From Thermoplasmata archaeon (GTDB lineage Archaea; Thermoplasmatota; Thermoplasmata; SG8-5; JAGLSY01): a DNA stretch of 15,452 nt. Within the stretch, counting starts at the first letter, position 1. Every line of letters starts with the position of its first letter. Below are positions 1 to 7,416 of the stretch, in pieces. A program made the translations under genes and the position numbers. The DNA lies in assembly GCA_023135545.1 (NCBI GenBank), contig JAGLSY010000105.1, forward strand, positions 1-15,452. Reading direction: 5' to 3'. The notes under the pieces are model-generated. The model saw nothing but the letters and a program-made list of their open reading frames with translations, made no database searches and was not told the origin of the DNA.

Positions 1-1797
1 GTTCAGGGTATCGGCCACTTCCAATACTTCTTTTTGAAGTTCCAGCGACTTGTCCCTGTTTCCGAGATGGGTGTAAACCGTGGATTTGGAGTTCAAGACA
101 AATGCCCGGTGCTCGAGGTCCCCGAGTTCTTTAAAACAACTCTCAGCTTCGTCACAATACCTTATCGCTTCCTCAAACATACCCTTTCTGACACAATATC
201 TGGCAAGGTTCCACAAGGCGAATCCACTGTAATACTTGTTACCCGATGATTCGGCCATGCCCAGGAGTTCATCCACATAGTATTTCATCTCGTCCACATT
301 TGACAAGAGCCATTCAAATTTGATGATATTCACCAGGTCTTCCATTCTGCTATCCTGGTTGCGCTCATGCATATAGGCCTTCAACCACATGTCGATTGCA
401 CCCTGCAGGTTGAATGACCGGGTATGGTGTTCCGCTATCTTTCTGGCATAATCCGAAGCACGGACTGAGAATTCGGCATCCAATCCCGCAAGCCAGATGA
501 AAAGCTCGCCGATCCTCAATATTTCAGACGGGCGGTCGGCTTCGAGAGATCTCACAACTTCATTCGTGATTTCGAATCGCTTTTCCTCGGACAACTGGCC
601 GAGCACAAAATTCGAAAGATAGCCATCCAGATTTCCCGTCACCAGGTTATTGGCTCTTAGAGTTTCCAGGATTGTACGCACCTCTTCCTCACTGCGTCCC
701 GAGGATTTTGAAATCATATGCTCGTCAACAGAGCCAAGAAGAACACTGTGCGACAGGGTAAACAGAGCCATGTCCAGATTGTCGGGGAACAGCTCTGTTA
801 GTTTTTCACCAGCATCATAATCCATCTTCTGCCGGAGCCGGACCGGAGAATACGGGTCTATGGACTCCAGCAATGATTCGGTATCCTGTAAGATGCCTTC
901 ATCCTTGGCCAAATTGAATGTGAGAATGAACAAAATCTTTTCATCGTCCAGATTTCTGACGATATACTTCAATTGCTCTGTTGATGACTGGTCGGCAAGG
1001 TCGATGTTTTCGATTAATAAAACCAATTCCCGGTCGGCTGCCGTGGATTCAATAATTCTCAACGTTTCGTCGAACATCCTTGCCTGGAGTAATTTGAGTT
1101 GGCCCAGGTCCCATTCTCCCTCGTATTTCTTGGAGGTGAAAAATGTCCTCGAAACAGGGGCTTCGATGCCTACCAACTCGCTCATTGCGCCCTTCCAGTC
1201 TTCAAGAATGCTCCCGTACTTGTCCTCTATGAGTTTCGTTACCCTTTGCATCTCTTTTATCAGTGATTTATCTATAGAGCCGGAGAGAATCAATGTTAGG
1301 CTGATTATCTCGCCTGTGCAAACCATGATAGTGTAACCTTGCATTTCGAACCGCTCGATTCCCTTCTCCACAATTTCACTGCCAGCATGCATCGAAAGCG
1401 AGTCCTTCACGAAATTTCGCACGGCTTCCATCATGGCCGAAATAATGTCTGGGTCCAGTGAGCTGTCGCCTCTCTGGACAGTTCCCATGTTCATGCCCGC
1501 CTTGTTTGAAATCAGCCCCAATTCGATTCTGGGCGGTTTATCGATCCTCATTATTTCCTTTAGGCTTTCCGGCAGCAATTGCTCGAACATTGGCACTATG
1601 GATTCCGCAGCATCGGCTCGCCATATTCGGTTATCATCTGCCATAATAATATCCCGCAATGCATTTTCCAGAATACCTACCGTTGCTCCCGGCTCCTTTT
1701 CGAGAAGGATGAATTGGGGTGCGTTTTCTCTAGCCTTGGAAAACGATTTTTCCAAGCTATTCTCCAACTCTTCTACGAATTGCTCTCTGACGTTCAT
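1..1797 (-). CDS. STAND/AAA-like signalling protein with TPR repeats, 3' end cut by window edge
   Basis: Open for 599 codons from an ATG at 1797 to the left edge with no stop. Residues 29-47 resemble a P-loop strand and helix (FILLEKEPGATVG), but the Walker A lysine is missing. Residues about 125-220 form an inserted alpha/beta segment (GYTIMVCTGEIISLTLI, then EDWKGAMSELVGIE) that reminds me of longin/roadblock-like inserts in archaeal ATPases. Residues 257-272 (ELVLLIENIDLADQSS) match the Walker B region of STAND NTPases. A winged-helix-like segment follows at about 335-400 (SSGRSEEEVRTILETL), then TPR-like helices from about 440, clearest at 520-599. GGAGTGGGAG lies just upstream of the start. 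Such proteins usually sense a ligand through the repeats and signal to partners. It is divergent from the PAS gene at 1900. Family level is confident; exact role unknown. ATP binding is doubtful without the lysine. Confidence 0.8.
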   Translation of the reverse strand, partial: MNVREQFVEELENSLEKSFSKARENAPQFILLEKEPGATVGILENALRDIIMADDNRIWRADAAESIVPMFEQLLPESLKEIMRIDKPPRIELGLISNKAGMNMGTVQRGDSSLDPDIISAMMEAVRNFVKDSLSMHAGSEIVEKGIERFEMQGYTIMVCTGEIISLTLILSGSIDKSLIKEMQRVTKLIEDKYGSILEDWKGAMSELVGIEAPVSRTFFTSKKYEGEWDLGQLKLLQARMFDETLRIIESTAADRELVLLIENIDLADQSSTEQLKYIVRNLDDEKILFILTFNLAKDEGILQDTESLLESIDPYSPVRLRQKMDYDAGEKLTELFPDNLDMALFTLSHSVLLGSVDEHMISKSSGRSEEEVRTILETLRANNLVTGNLDGYLSNFVLGQLSEEKRFEITNEVVRSLEADRPSEILRIGELFIWLAGLDAEFSVRASDYARKIAEHHTRSFNLQGAIDMWLKAYMHERNQDSRMEDLVNIIKFEWLLSNVDEMKYYVDELLGMAESSGNKYYSGFALWNLARYCVRKGMFEEAIRYCDEAESCFKELGDLEHRAFVLNSKSTVYTHLGNRDKSLELQKEVLEVADTLN

Positions 1798-1832
1798 TCT
1801 CCCACTCCTACAATCAGGACATCTGCTTATTG

Positions 1833-1842
1833 ATATTTATTT
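1833..1842 (-). promoter_or_regulatory. TATA box for the left-edge ATPase-like gene
   Basis: On the minus strand this reads AAATAAATAT, an A/T-rich archaeal TATA-like box. Its centre is about 40 nt before the ATG at 1797, placing transcription start near 1811 and leaving a short leader that contains GGAGTGGGAG. Confidence 0.4.
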
Positions 1843-1868
1843 GTTGGTGATTCCCGGAGAAAGCAACC

Positions 1869-1878
1869 TATTTTATAA
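1869..1878 (+). promoter_or_regulatory. TATA box giving a leaderless PAS mRNA
   Basis: The motif TATTTTATAA is centred near 1874. The usual archaeal spacing of about 26 nt puts transcription start at about 1900, the A of the ATG. No Shine-Dalgarno sequence precedes that ATG, so a leaderless transcript is the simplest reading. Confidence 0.5.
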
Positions 1879-1899
1879 GCCGCAGCTGATTCCCAAACC

Positions 1900-2253
1900 A
1901 TGAAAGGAAGCATTGACGAAAAGCTGCTACCAGCGGTCATGGACACCCTCCCCGCCGAGCTAACCTTCATAGATGAAAATGATCTTATAGTATTCTGGAA
2001 CGAGCCCGATAGTAAAATATTCCACAGGGCCGACGAGATCCTGGGCACCGACATAAGGAAATGCCATCCCGAGAAGAGCCAGGATAATCTGGAAAAGCTC
2101 CTGGGAGACCTGAAGTCCGGGGCCAAAGACAAGGAATCAATGAGGATCGAATGCGACGGCCTGGACATTCTCATCAAGTACATTGCGGTGAGGTCTGATG
2201 ACGGCAAATATAAGGGATGCCTGGAAACCTGCAGACTGGTAGATGATTTATAG
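1900..2253 (+). CDS. stand-alone PAS domain protein (DUF438-PAS-like)
   Basis: A 117-residue protein that is nearly all one PAS sensor fold. The core reads LPAELTFIDENDLIVFWN at residues 17-34. It is followed by FHRADEILGTDIRKCHPEKS at about 41-60, with a Cys-His-Pro at 55-57, and ends with a strand series (YIAVRSDDGKYKGCLETCR). This pattern resembles the C-terminal PAS domain of DUF438 proteins, which have a similar CHPPKS segment, but here the other domains are missing. No output domain or membrane segment is present, so it probably acts as a soluble ligand or redox sensor that binds a partner. The divergent ATPase-like signalling gene is a natural candidate, by position only. The start is fixed by the TATA spacing. 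Confidence 0.8.
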   Translation: MKGSIDEKLLPAVMDTLPAELTFIDENDLIVFWNEPDSKIFHRADEILGTDIRKCHPEKSQDNLEKLLGDLKSGAKDKESMRIECDGLDILIKYIAVRSDDGKYKGCLETCRLVDDL

Positions 2254-2284
2254 AGTTGTGCATCTGGAGGGAGAATTGGCCATG

Positions 2285-2317
2285 CCTTGTCCTATTTTGC
2301 AAGGTCAGATATTTTTT
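2285..2317 (+). terminator. hairpin plus T-tract after the PAS gene
   Basis: CCTTG (2285-2289) can pair with CAAGG (2300-2304), followed eight bases later by six Ts (2312-2317). The hairpin is weak, but the T-tract 60 nt after the stop suits an archaeal terminator. The rest of the 2254-2446 gap holds no convincing gene. Confidence 0.35.
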
Positions 2318-2446
2318 GATAATGAGTTAGAGCTTAAATCATGAAAATGACCACAAAGTGGATATTTTTACTCATTTGGGTTATGAACTTTGACCATCTT
2401 ATTAGGTATTAGACTTCAAGAAAAGGGGTCAAGGATGTGAAATAAG

Positions 2447-2755
2447 ATGACAAAAATAAGTATCAAGAAGAACAGGGCCAGTAGAACGAACGAAGGCGCC
2501 GGAGCGCGCACAGTGGCAGTGGTGATGATCGCATCCCTACTATTCCTGGGAGCAGGATTATGGACCGCAGCCCAAGATCATGTGGTGGACACAGCAAGAG
2601 CCCCTCCGGTGGGATATTACACACTGACCGGACCGGACGGAGTACCATCACCCGAGTCACAATATGAGCCGGCTGACCTCCAGCCCTCGCCAAAGGTACC
2701 CACAACAACCACGGGCGGAGCATCCGGGTTCTCGAGCGGCGTCAGTCATGTGTAA
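2447..2755 (+). CDS. small membrane-anchored or secreted protein of unknown function
   Basis: A 102-residue protein with a basic N-terminus (MTKISIKKNRASR), one hydrophobic segment at about 22-42 (TVAVVMIASLLFLGAGLWTA) and a Pro/Ser/Thr/Gly-rich tail outside the membrane. The order basic segment, then AGA, then hydrophobic helix recalls class III (pilin-type) signal peptides, but no full pilin signature is present. I do not recognise the family. A possible purine-rich AAGGATGTGA precedes the ATG at 2447. The TAA stop at 2753-2755 falls within the first bases of structured RNA copy 1, so the tail may be cut short by insertion of that element into a longer gene. Coding status is likely but not certain; overlapping frames on both strands are also open. 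Confidence 0.5.
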   Translation: MTKISIKKNRASRTNEGAGARTVAVVMIASLLFLGAGLWTAAQDHVVDTARAPPVGYYTLTGPDGVPSPESQYEPADLQPSPKVPTTTTGGASGFSSGVSHV

Positions 2756-2928
2756 CTACCTGCCCCAATGGGCAGGAAGTTCCCATTCAGGCAGCCATAA
2801 GCCCATACTCGCAGAGATAAATTCTCTGCGGTTAGTTAAATTAAATTTATGGGCTTACGGCGGTGTTCTTGTTAGTGGTTGGTCGATATCCCCTAAAGAC
2901 CCAGGGGTTCTCGACCTATTGCACTAAA
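2751..2928 (+). ncRNA. structured RNA element, copy 1 (unrecognised family)
   Basis: Helices seen directly: AACT (2754-2757)/AGTT (2778-2781) closing CCTGCCC (2759-2765)/GGGCAGG (2770-2776); TAAGCCCATA (2798-2807)/TATGGGCTTA (2848-2857), 10 perfect pairs; inside it CGCAGAG (2810-2816)/CTCTGCG (2824-2830); then TTAGTG (2872-2877)/CACTAA (2922-2927) closing GGTCGA (2881-2886)/TCGACC (2911-2916) and CCCCT (2890-2894)/AGGGG (2903-2907). Unpaired ACGGCGGT (2857-2864) is identical in copy 2. The same helix order recurs at 12417-12712 with compensatory changes, which supports RNA-level selection on the + strand. It does not match tRNA, SRP, RNase P or any riboswitch I know. The 5' hairpin after TGTAACTACC resembles IS200/IS605-type end hairpins, so a non-autonomous mobile element is an alternative. 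Confidence 0.65.
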
Positions 2929-2947
2929 CATGACTGGCGCTGTTAAA

Positions 2948-2965
2948 TTTTTATTTTTCTTTCTT
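2948..2965 (+). terminator. T-rich tract after RNA copy 1
   Basis: Fifteen of 18 bases are T, starting 20 nt after the last helix of copy 1. U-rich tracts terminate archaeal transcription, so copy 1 may be released as a short RNA or terminate read-through from the gene upstream. Between 2966 and 3035 I see nothing else convincing. Confidence 0.4.
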
Positions 2966-3034
2966 GTTCATTATCTTAAATCATTGTACAGACTACGTGT
3001 TTGCCTGAACAGCAAATGAGGGCTCCCCAACCCT

Positions 3035-3060
3035 AAAGAAAAGAACCTATCGGGTTCTTT
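3035..3060 (-). terminator. terminator of the GNAT gene pair
   Basis: On the minus strand AAAGAACC (from 3060) pairs with GGTTCTTT (ending 3040) around a 5-base loop, followed by the T-rich TCTTT. It lies about 20 nt beyond the stop at 3081. Confidence 0.5.
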
Positions 3061-3064
3061 CTGA

Positions 3065-3249
3065 GCAGTAATCAATCAGCTTACTGAATGATTACTGCCG
3101 GTGGGGTATCCCCTCCACTTATTTGTTGATTGAAACCAGCAGAGTGGATATGAGCCCTTATTAAACACGCCCGTCCCAACAAAATGATGCAGAGGCCATT
3201 TTGATGGGCGTCCCGTATCCGCAAATCTGAAGATTGCGGTATTGGGACG
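3065..3249 (-). repeat. hairpin-rich element spanning the 3' tail of the GNAT gene
   Basis: At least three strong inverted repeats are packed here. CGTCCC (3209-3214)/GGGACG (3244-3249) encloses CCGCAAATC/GATTGCGG around a TGAA loop. CGCCC/GGGCG (about 3168-3210) encloses CAAAATG/CATTTTG. GCAGTAATCA (3065-3074)/TGATTACTGC (3089-3098) is a perfect 10-base repeat straddling the stop codon. CTGCTGG and CCGGCAG on the minus strand can also pair. The strand on which it acts is assumed. It is not visibly homologous to the two RNA copies elsewhere in the window. Confidence 0.4.
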
Positions 3250-4211
3250 AGGACATGTTTAATAATAAGTTCAAATCCTTGAATACCGTCAAACCTCTCA
3301 TACCCCATGTCCGTGTACACCTTGACAGCATCCGGGTTCTGATGATTGACACCCAGGAATGCTTCTGTCATACCCTGCTCCGCTATCCAGATGAGACTTG
3401 CCGCGGTGAGGGCCTTTCCAAAACCCTTCTTTCGCTCTTCGGGAATTACGACAAGGAGATATGACGCTCCCCGCTTTTTCTTCTTCAATTCGTTAAAATC
3501 CCTGTCAATATGGGAGCAGAAGGCGCCGACCATTTTATTATCGGCCAGTCTTTCTATCACGAAGATGCCGGAATGGCTGGCAGGGTCAGTGAAATACATC
3601 TGCTGGCTCATTTCTTCAAGGGTGAAGAGGCTGAACCCGCCCCTTGTGGCATAGGCCTCGTTGGCGATGTTGACAATTTCCTCCATCTCATCTGGCAGGC
3701 GGGGATTTCTCATGATATAGCCGTCCGGAAGTTCGGGGGTCTCAACACCCCGGGGATCGCGCTTCATGGCGTACCTCTGGTAAGGTGTCTTTTCAAAGCC
3801 CAGGCTTTCAAGCAACCGCACCTTGGAGGAATTGGAAAGATATTCCCTCGCTGATATCTTCTCGATATTGTGGGATTTGAAATAATCTACTATTCTGGAA
3901 AAAATATCCTTGCCCGCATCCGTATCAAAATAATCTGGCAGGATGGAGATGTCGAAGAAGGCCAGTCGTCCCTTCTTCTCAAAGAGGTCGGGGTTGAACC
4001 GCCCGTATCCCACACCCACCATCCGGCCATTATCGAAAGCCGCAAAATAGCCGTCCAGTGTGTAGCAGGACTTGGAGAATATCCTCTTGCGCATCTTCTC
4101 CTCTGTCAACAACCTGAACTCAGGGTCATTGAACTCTGCTTTGTTGAAAAGCTCTGTGTATTTTCCGATTTCTCTGTCCTTCAGGCTGCGGATTTCCATG
4201 TTCCTCACCAT
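3081..4211 (-). CDS. double-GNAT acetyltransferase with an atypical C-terminal tail
   Basis: 376 residues. The C-terminal GNAT half (about 160-317) has the acetyl-CoA loop in VIPEERKKGFGKALTAASL and the later GVNHQNPDAVKVYTDMGYE signature. The N-terminal half (about 5-150) has GNAT-like strands but no R/QxxGxG loop, so it is likely a degenerate, non-catalytic copy. The substrate is unknown; tandem GNAT proteins act on small molecules or protein N-termini. Residues about 318-376 do not look like GNAT sequence and are encoded by hairpin-rich DNA at 3081-3249, as if an element replaced the native end. The gene overlaps the upstream GNAT stop by 7 nt (ATGGTGA). An alternative ATG at 4199 has GGTGAGG three bases before it; I kept the upstream start only provisionally. 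Confidence 0.85.
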   Translation of the reverse strand: MVRNMEIRSLKDREIGKYTELFNKAEFNDPEFRLLTEEKMRKRIFSKSCYTLDGYFAAFDNGRMVGVGYGRFNPDLFEKKGRLAFFDISILPDYFDTDAGKDIFSRIVDYFKSHNIEKISAREYLSNSSKVRLLESLGFEKTPYQRYAMKRDPRGVETPELPDGYIMRNPRLPDEMEEIVNIANEAYATRGGFSLFTLEEMSQQMYFTDPASHSGIFVIERLADNKMVGAFCSHIDRDFNELKKKKRGASYLLVVIPEERKKGFGKALTAASLIWIAEQGMTEAFLGVNHQNPDAVKVYTDMGYERFDGIQGFELIIKHVLVPIPQSSDLRIRDAHQNGLCIILLGRACLIRAHIHSAGFNQQISGGDTPPAVIIQ

Positions 4212-5194
4212 AACGGCTTCTTGTAATGCGTAACTTTCTTTTCGATCTCGAAGCCCATTTTCGTATATAATTTAAGGGCGCCAGTGGGATTGTCGGCTTC
4301 TACATTCAGCGAAGCATCCTCCATTCCCAGGTCTTTCAGGAGCTTAAAGCTGATGGCAATCATGGCCTTGGCCAGACCCTGCCCGCGCCATTGACGGCCA
4401 ACGTGGATGTTCTCAGTATATCCTCTTTTTCTATTGAATTCTATATTTTCTTCAGGGTCAAAATGATTCTGGACCGCACCGGCTATTCTGTCACCATCCC
4501 ACGCTACGATGTAGTATTCTGGCTTGAAGATAGGTTCATTCAGCCATTGGATATATAATTCCTCCGGCCAGTCCGCCGGTTCGAAGCCGTCTTTGTTTGC
4601 TTCCCTGTCCGCATCCCATAATGCCCTCATTTGTTCAGGCAGGATAGGTCGAATTTCTAATCCTTCTGGCAATGGACAATCAGGGATATTATCCAGATTA
4701 GGTCTTATCATTCTGAATGAAAAAGTGTGGGGCTTGTATTCATTCTTTTCAATTATACAGGTCCATTCCTTTTCGAATTCAGATGCCCATATATAGAATT
4801 CGCCCACTTCTTCCTTAGGGTGTGTTTTGGCGATTTGTCTGGCTCTATCTTCACACCACTTGAACATGGCTTCCCTTATGCCTTTCCCTCTCCATTCCGG
4901 AACCAGTCTGGCTGTAAAACTATAATTTCGGATCTTATCAAGGCCCTGCATCCACCATACCCTGGCTTCTCCAATGATTTTTCCTTTGATGGTTACGATT
5001 AAAACATCTTTTTCTGGAACAAAGTTGATCGGATGTTTATAGGATCTTTCCAAATCTTCTACCGACCATGCCAATTCAATTTTATCAATGAACTTGCTGG
5101 CAGTTACTATATCGACCATTCCCTGGAAGTCATCAGGGCCCTGAAATGGGCGGACAGAAAGTCCTTCTATTTCTGGCCATTCAAGCTTGGTCAT
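4205..5194 (-). CDS. tandem-GNAT (MshD-like) acetyltransferase
   Basis: 329 residues with two GNAT domains. In the first (about 10-170) the acetyl-CoA loop is RLVPEWRGKGIREAMFKW. In the second (about 175-329) it is HVGRQWRGQGLAKAMIA, followed by NVEADNPTGALKLYTKMGFE, the usual end of the fold. Both loops look intact, unlike the partner gene. The layout recalls mycothiol-synthase-like double GNATs, but the acceptor cannot be told from sequence; a soluble cytoplasmic enzyme is expected. It is the first gene of a two-gene operon with the overlapping gene downstream. A TATA box 26-30 nt before the ATG and no Shine-Dalgarno indicate a nearly leaderless message. The paralogous pair likely arose by duplication. 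Confidence 0.9.
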   Translation of the reverse strand: MTKLEWPEIEGLSVRPFQGPDDFQGMVDIVTASKFIDKIELAWSVEDLERSYKHPINFVPEKDVLIVTIKGKIIGEARVWWMQGLDKIRNYSFTARLVPEWRGKGIREAMFKWCEDRARQIAKTHPKEEVGEFYIWASEFEKEWTCIIEKNEYKPHTFSFRMIRPNLDNIPDCPLPEGLEIRPILPEQMRALWDADREANKDGFEPADWPEELYIQWLNEPIFKPEYYIVAWDGDRIAGAVQNHFDPEENIEFNRKRGYTENIHVGRQWRGQGLAKAMIAISFKLLKDLGMEDASLNVEADNPTGALKLYTKMGFEIEKKVTHYKKPLW

Positions 5195-5217
5195 GGATTC
5201 TCATAAAGCCTGAACTG

Positions 5218-5230
5218 ATTAAATATAATT
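5218..5230 (-). promoter_or_regulatory. TATA box of the GNAT operon
   Basis: On the minus strand this reads AATTATATTTAAT. Its centre is about 30 nt before the ATG at 5194, predicting a leader of only a few bases. The 5195-5355 gap is shared with the divergent peptidase gene, whose own promoter is not clear. Confidence 0.5.
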
Positions 5231-5355
5231 CCTGTGGAAACTATTTAGTGGTTGAAATGAAAGAAAATGAGGGCATATCCAAAATAGTTGCGGCCCGATC
5301 TTCGTAAAGTTTTTACTGTAAAAGACATTATGGAGTCGGTAGGGGTGAGTATTTC

Positions 5356-7203
5356 ATGGAAGAAAATTATGTGTCTCCTTCAAGGAGCAAAGCTATTGAT
5401 ATTGACAAGCTGGCGAGCATACCTTCGTTTTACTTGGTCAGGGCAGACTGGTCAAAGGAAAAAATAGGCTTTTATTGGGACAAAACTGGCCGGCTGGAGT
5501 TCTATGTGATGGACCTGGTTTCAGGAGAGTATGAGAAGATCACTGACGGAGAGCTGCCAAGGGCTATACGTGCAGGTTATGTCTGGGGGCGTGACAATAA
5601 GACAATATATTTCACCAAAGACAAGGATGGGGACGAGTTCCATGACATCTATTCTTTGAATATCGAGACCAAGGAGATCAAGCAGATCACAGAATCACCA
5701 ACAGATCAGGACTATCCTCTTGTCGTGACCCCAGACAATGAATGGTTGATAATTCTCACCACGCGGCATGGCCAGCTCAATCTCCTTAAATTACGTACAG
5801 ATGGAAGCGAAGAGATAGCTTTGACATCACATGAACATGCGGTCTGGAATGCGATGCTTTCAAAAGACGGCCGATATCTGGCCTATGGTCTTAACGAGAC
5901 AGATTCCTTCAGTAACAATGACATATACCTATATGATATCCAGAATGATACATCTGAAGAACTTCTGAGCCTCAGCAAGGAGAGTCAAGAATCCCCATCT
6001 GATTGGCATCCGGATGGCAGTAAGCTCTTGTTCTCTTCCAATATCTCCGGTGTCGATCAAGTAGGTATATTGGACCTAGATACAAAGGACATAACGTGGT
6101 TTGGCGATGGAGATCATGATGAATATGCGTTCAAATTTGTTCGATCAGGGTCGGATATCGTAACTCTCAAGAATCAGGATTCGACGATATTTCCGGTAAT
6201 ATATGATATCAAGACCCGTGAGGGTCATATTCCAGATTTTCCACGGGGGATCGCCGCACCAGGGACCATCGGACTTGATGATAAGGCCTTGATCCTATTC
6301 ATCGATACTCCTACCTCACCCAGCAATTTGATCCTGCTGGATATTGAGACCAATCAGAAAAGAACACTCCTGGAAACGGAGATGGAGGGAGTGAATAAGG
6401 ATGATATAGCCTCCTGTGAGTACATCAAATATAGGTCTGCAGATGATCTGGAGATCCCTGCATTACTGTATAAACCAAAAGACCTGGATATAAACAAACA
6501 GTATCCATCTGTAGTGATAGTGCACGGTGGCCCAACCGGCCAGTACTTCCAACATTTTGATATGATGGCCCAGTATTTTGCAAGTATGGGGATCGTGGTA
6601 CTTCTACCCAATATCAGAGGATCCACAGGCTATGGCAAGGAATTCATGGAAATGAATGTCATGGATTGGGGCGGAAAGGACATGGAGGATGTCGGCGCGG
6701 GACACGCATACCTGAGATCGCTGTCTTACATTGCAGATGACCGCATAGGTGTTTTCGGCGGCTCGTATGGTGGTTTCATGTCATTCAGCTGTGCTGTCAA
6801 GCAGCCGGACCTTTGGGCATTCACCGCACCATGGATAGGCATCTCTAATCTATGGACCTTCTGGGATGAATCACAACCGCATTTCAAGCAGTTCATCAAA
6901 GAGATGATGGGAGCTCCAGGTGATGATGATGATCTATGGAAGGATCGTTCTGCTTTCTTCCATGTAGAGAATGTCAATGCTCCCATGCTGATCATGCACG
7001 GGGTCAATGATCCAAGATGCCCCATAGGCCAGAGCAGGGATTTCAAAGACCGATTATTGGAATTGGGAAAGAAAGAAGGTCTGGATGGTGATTTTGAATA
7101 TATTGAATTCGGAGATGAAGGACATGCCGCATGGAGTGATATTCAGGGAAGGATCCGCAGCCTGAAGATAGTGGCGGACTTCATGGAGCGCCGTCTCATA
7201 TGA
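5356..7203 (+). CDS. S9-family serine peptidase (prolyl oligopeptidase / acylaminoacyl-peptidase type)
   Basis: 615 residues. Residues about 25-350 form a TolB/WD-like beta-propeller with recurrent blades such as SKDGRYLAYG and HPDGSKLLFSS. Residues about 370-615 form an alpha/beta-hydrolase. The catalytic triad is visible: Ser470 in GGSYGG, Asp552 in HGVNDPRCP and His590 in DEGHAAWS. VIVHGGPTGQ supplies the oxyanion region. Length and order match the S9C subgroup, which cleaves short or N-acylated peptides while the propeller excludes folded proteins. There is no signal peptide or membrane segment, so it is cytoplasmic and probably clears peptides. AGGGGTGAG about 8 nt before the ATG supports the start. 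It looks monocistronic: 213 nt and a palindrome separate it from the next operon. Exact specificity (acylaminoacyl-peptidase or dipeptidyl peptidase) cannot be decided. Confidence 0.93.
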   Translation: MEENYVSPSRSKAIDIDKLASIPSFYLVRADWSKEKIGFYWDKTGRLEFYVMDLVSGEYEKITDGELPRAIRAGYVWGRDNKTIYFTKDKDGDEFHDIYSLNIETKEIKQITESPTDQDYPLVVTPDNEWLIILTTRHGQLNLLKLRTDGSEEIALTSHEHAVWNAMLSKDGRYLAYGLNETDSFSNNDIYLYDIQNDTSEELLSLSKESQESPSDWHPDGSKLLFSSNISGVDQVGILDLDTKDITWFGDGDHDEYAFKFVRSGSDIVTLKNQDSTIFPVIYDIKTREGHIPDFPRGIAAPGTIGLDDKALILFIDTPTSPSNLILLDIETNQKRTLLETEMEGVNKDDIASCEYIKYRSADDLEIPALLYKPKDLDINKQYPSVVIVHGGPTGQYFQHFDMMAQYFASMGIVVLLPNIRGSTGYGKEFMEMNVMDWGGKDMEDVGAGHAYLRSLSYIADDRIGVFGGSYGGFMSFSCAVKQPDLWAFTAPWIGISNLWTFWDESQPHFKQFIKEMMGAPGDDDDLWKDRSAFFHVENVNAPMLIMHGVNDPRCPIGQSRDFKDRLLELGKKEGLDGDFEYIEFGDEGHAAWSDIQGRIRSLKIVADFMERRLI

Positions 7204-7228
7204 TAGGTAAATTCTGATTTATTGGTGA

Positions 7229-7247
7229 AATGATTCAATGAATCATT
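7229..7247. promoter_or_regulatory. 19-bp palindrome between the peptidase gene and the signalling operon
   Basis: AATGATTCA and TGAATCATT are perfect inverted repeats around a single A. With a one-base centre it suits a dimeric regulator's operator better than a hairpin, though a 7-bp stem with a 5-base loop is possible. It lies 26 nt after the peptidase stop and about 110 nt before the operon's TATA box. Confidence 0.35.
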
Positions 7248-7352
7248 CGTATTGGGGATGATTCTATAATAACTAAATTGCAGCCGATTAATAATTATAA
7301 TGTTATTTCTGCAGATACTCATCTTAACATTTTGGTATTAACACCCAAATAG

Positions 7353-7363
7353 CATTTTATAAC
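7353..7363 (+). promoter_or_regulatory. TATA box of the five-gene signalling operon
   Basis: CATTTTATAAC is a good archaeal TATA box. Transcription would start near 7383, giving a leader of about 33 nt that contains GGGAGGT (7404-7410), a strong Shine-Dalgarno 6 nt before the ATG at 7417. Confidence 0.5.
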
Positions 7364-7416
7364 TTGGAGTCTATTGAACCAATGCTTATAGTTGCAGTGT
7401 TCAGGGAGGTACTTAC

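Noticed and set aside
860..1903. Plus-strand open frames of up to 158 codons over the left-edge gene
   Set aside because: They lie opposite the 599-codon minus-strand gene, which has recognisable ATPase-like and TPR motifs; the plus-strand products resemble nothing.
2341..2412. 23-codon open frame with a hydrophobic centre before the small membrane protein
   Set aside because: Very short, no ribosome-binding site and A/T-rich by composition; chance explains it.
2664..2927. 87-codon open frame across RNA copy 1
   Set aside because: It overlaps the small membrane protein gene and then the conserved helices; copy 2 does not preserve the frame.
2930..3019. 29-codon hydrophobic open frame (MTGAVKFLFFFLVHYL) after copy 1
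   Set aside because: It has no ribosome-binding site and consists largely of the T-rich tract, which by itself produces Phe/Leu codons.
3129..3136. ATTGAAAC, like the 3' end of many CRISPR repeats
   Set aside because: It occurs once, with no repeat-spacer periodicity and no cas genes in the window.
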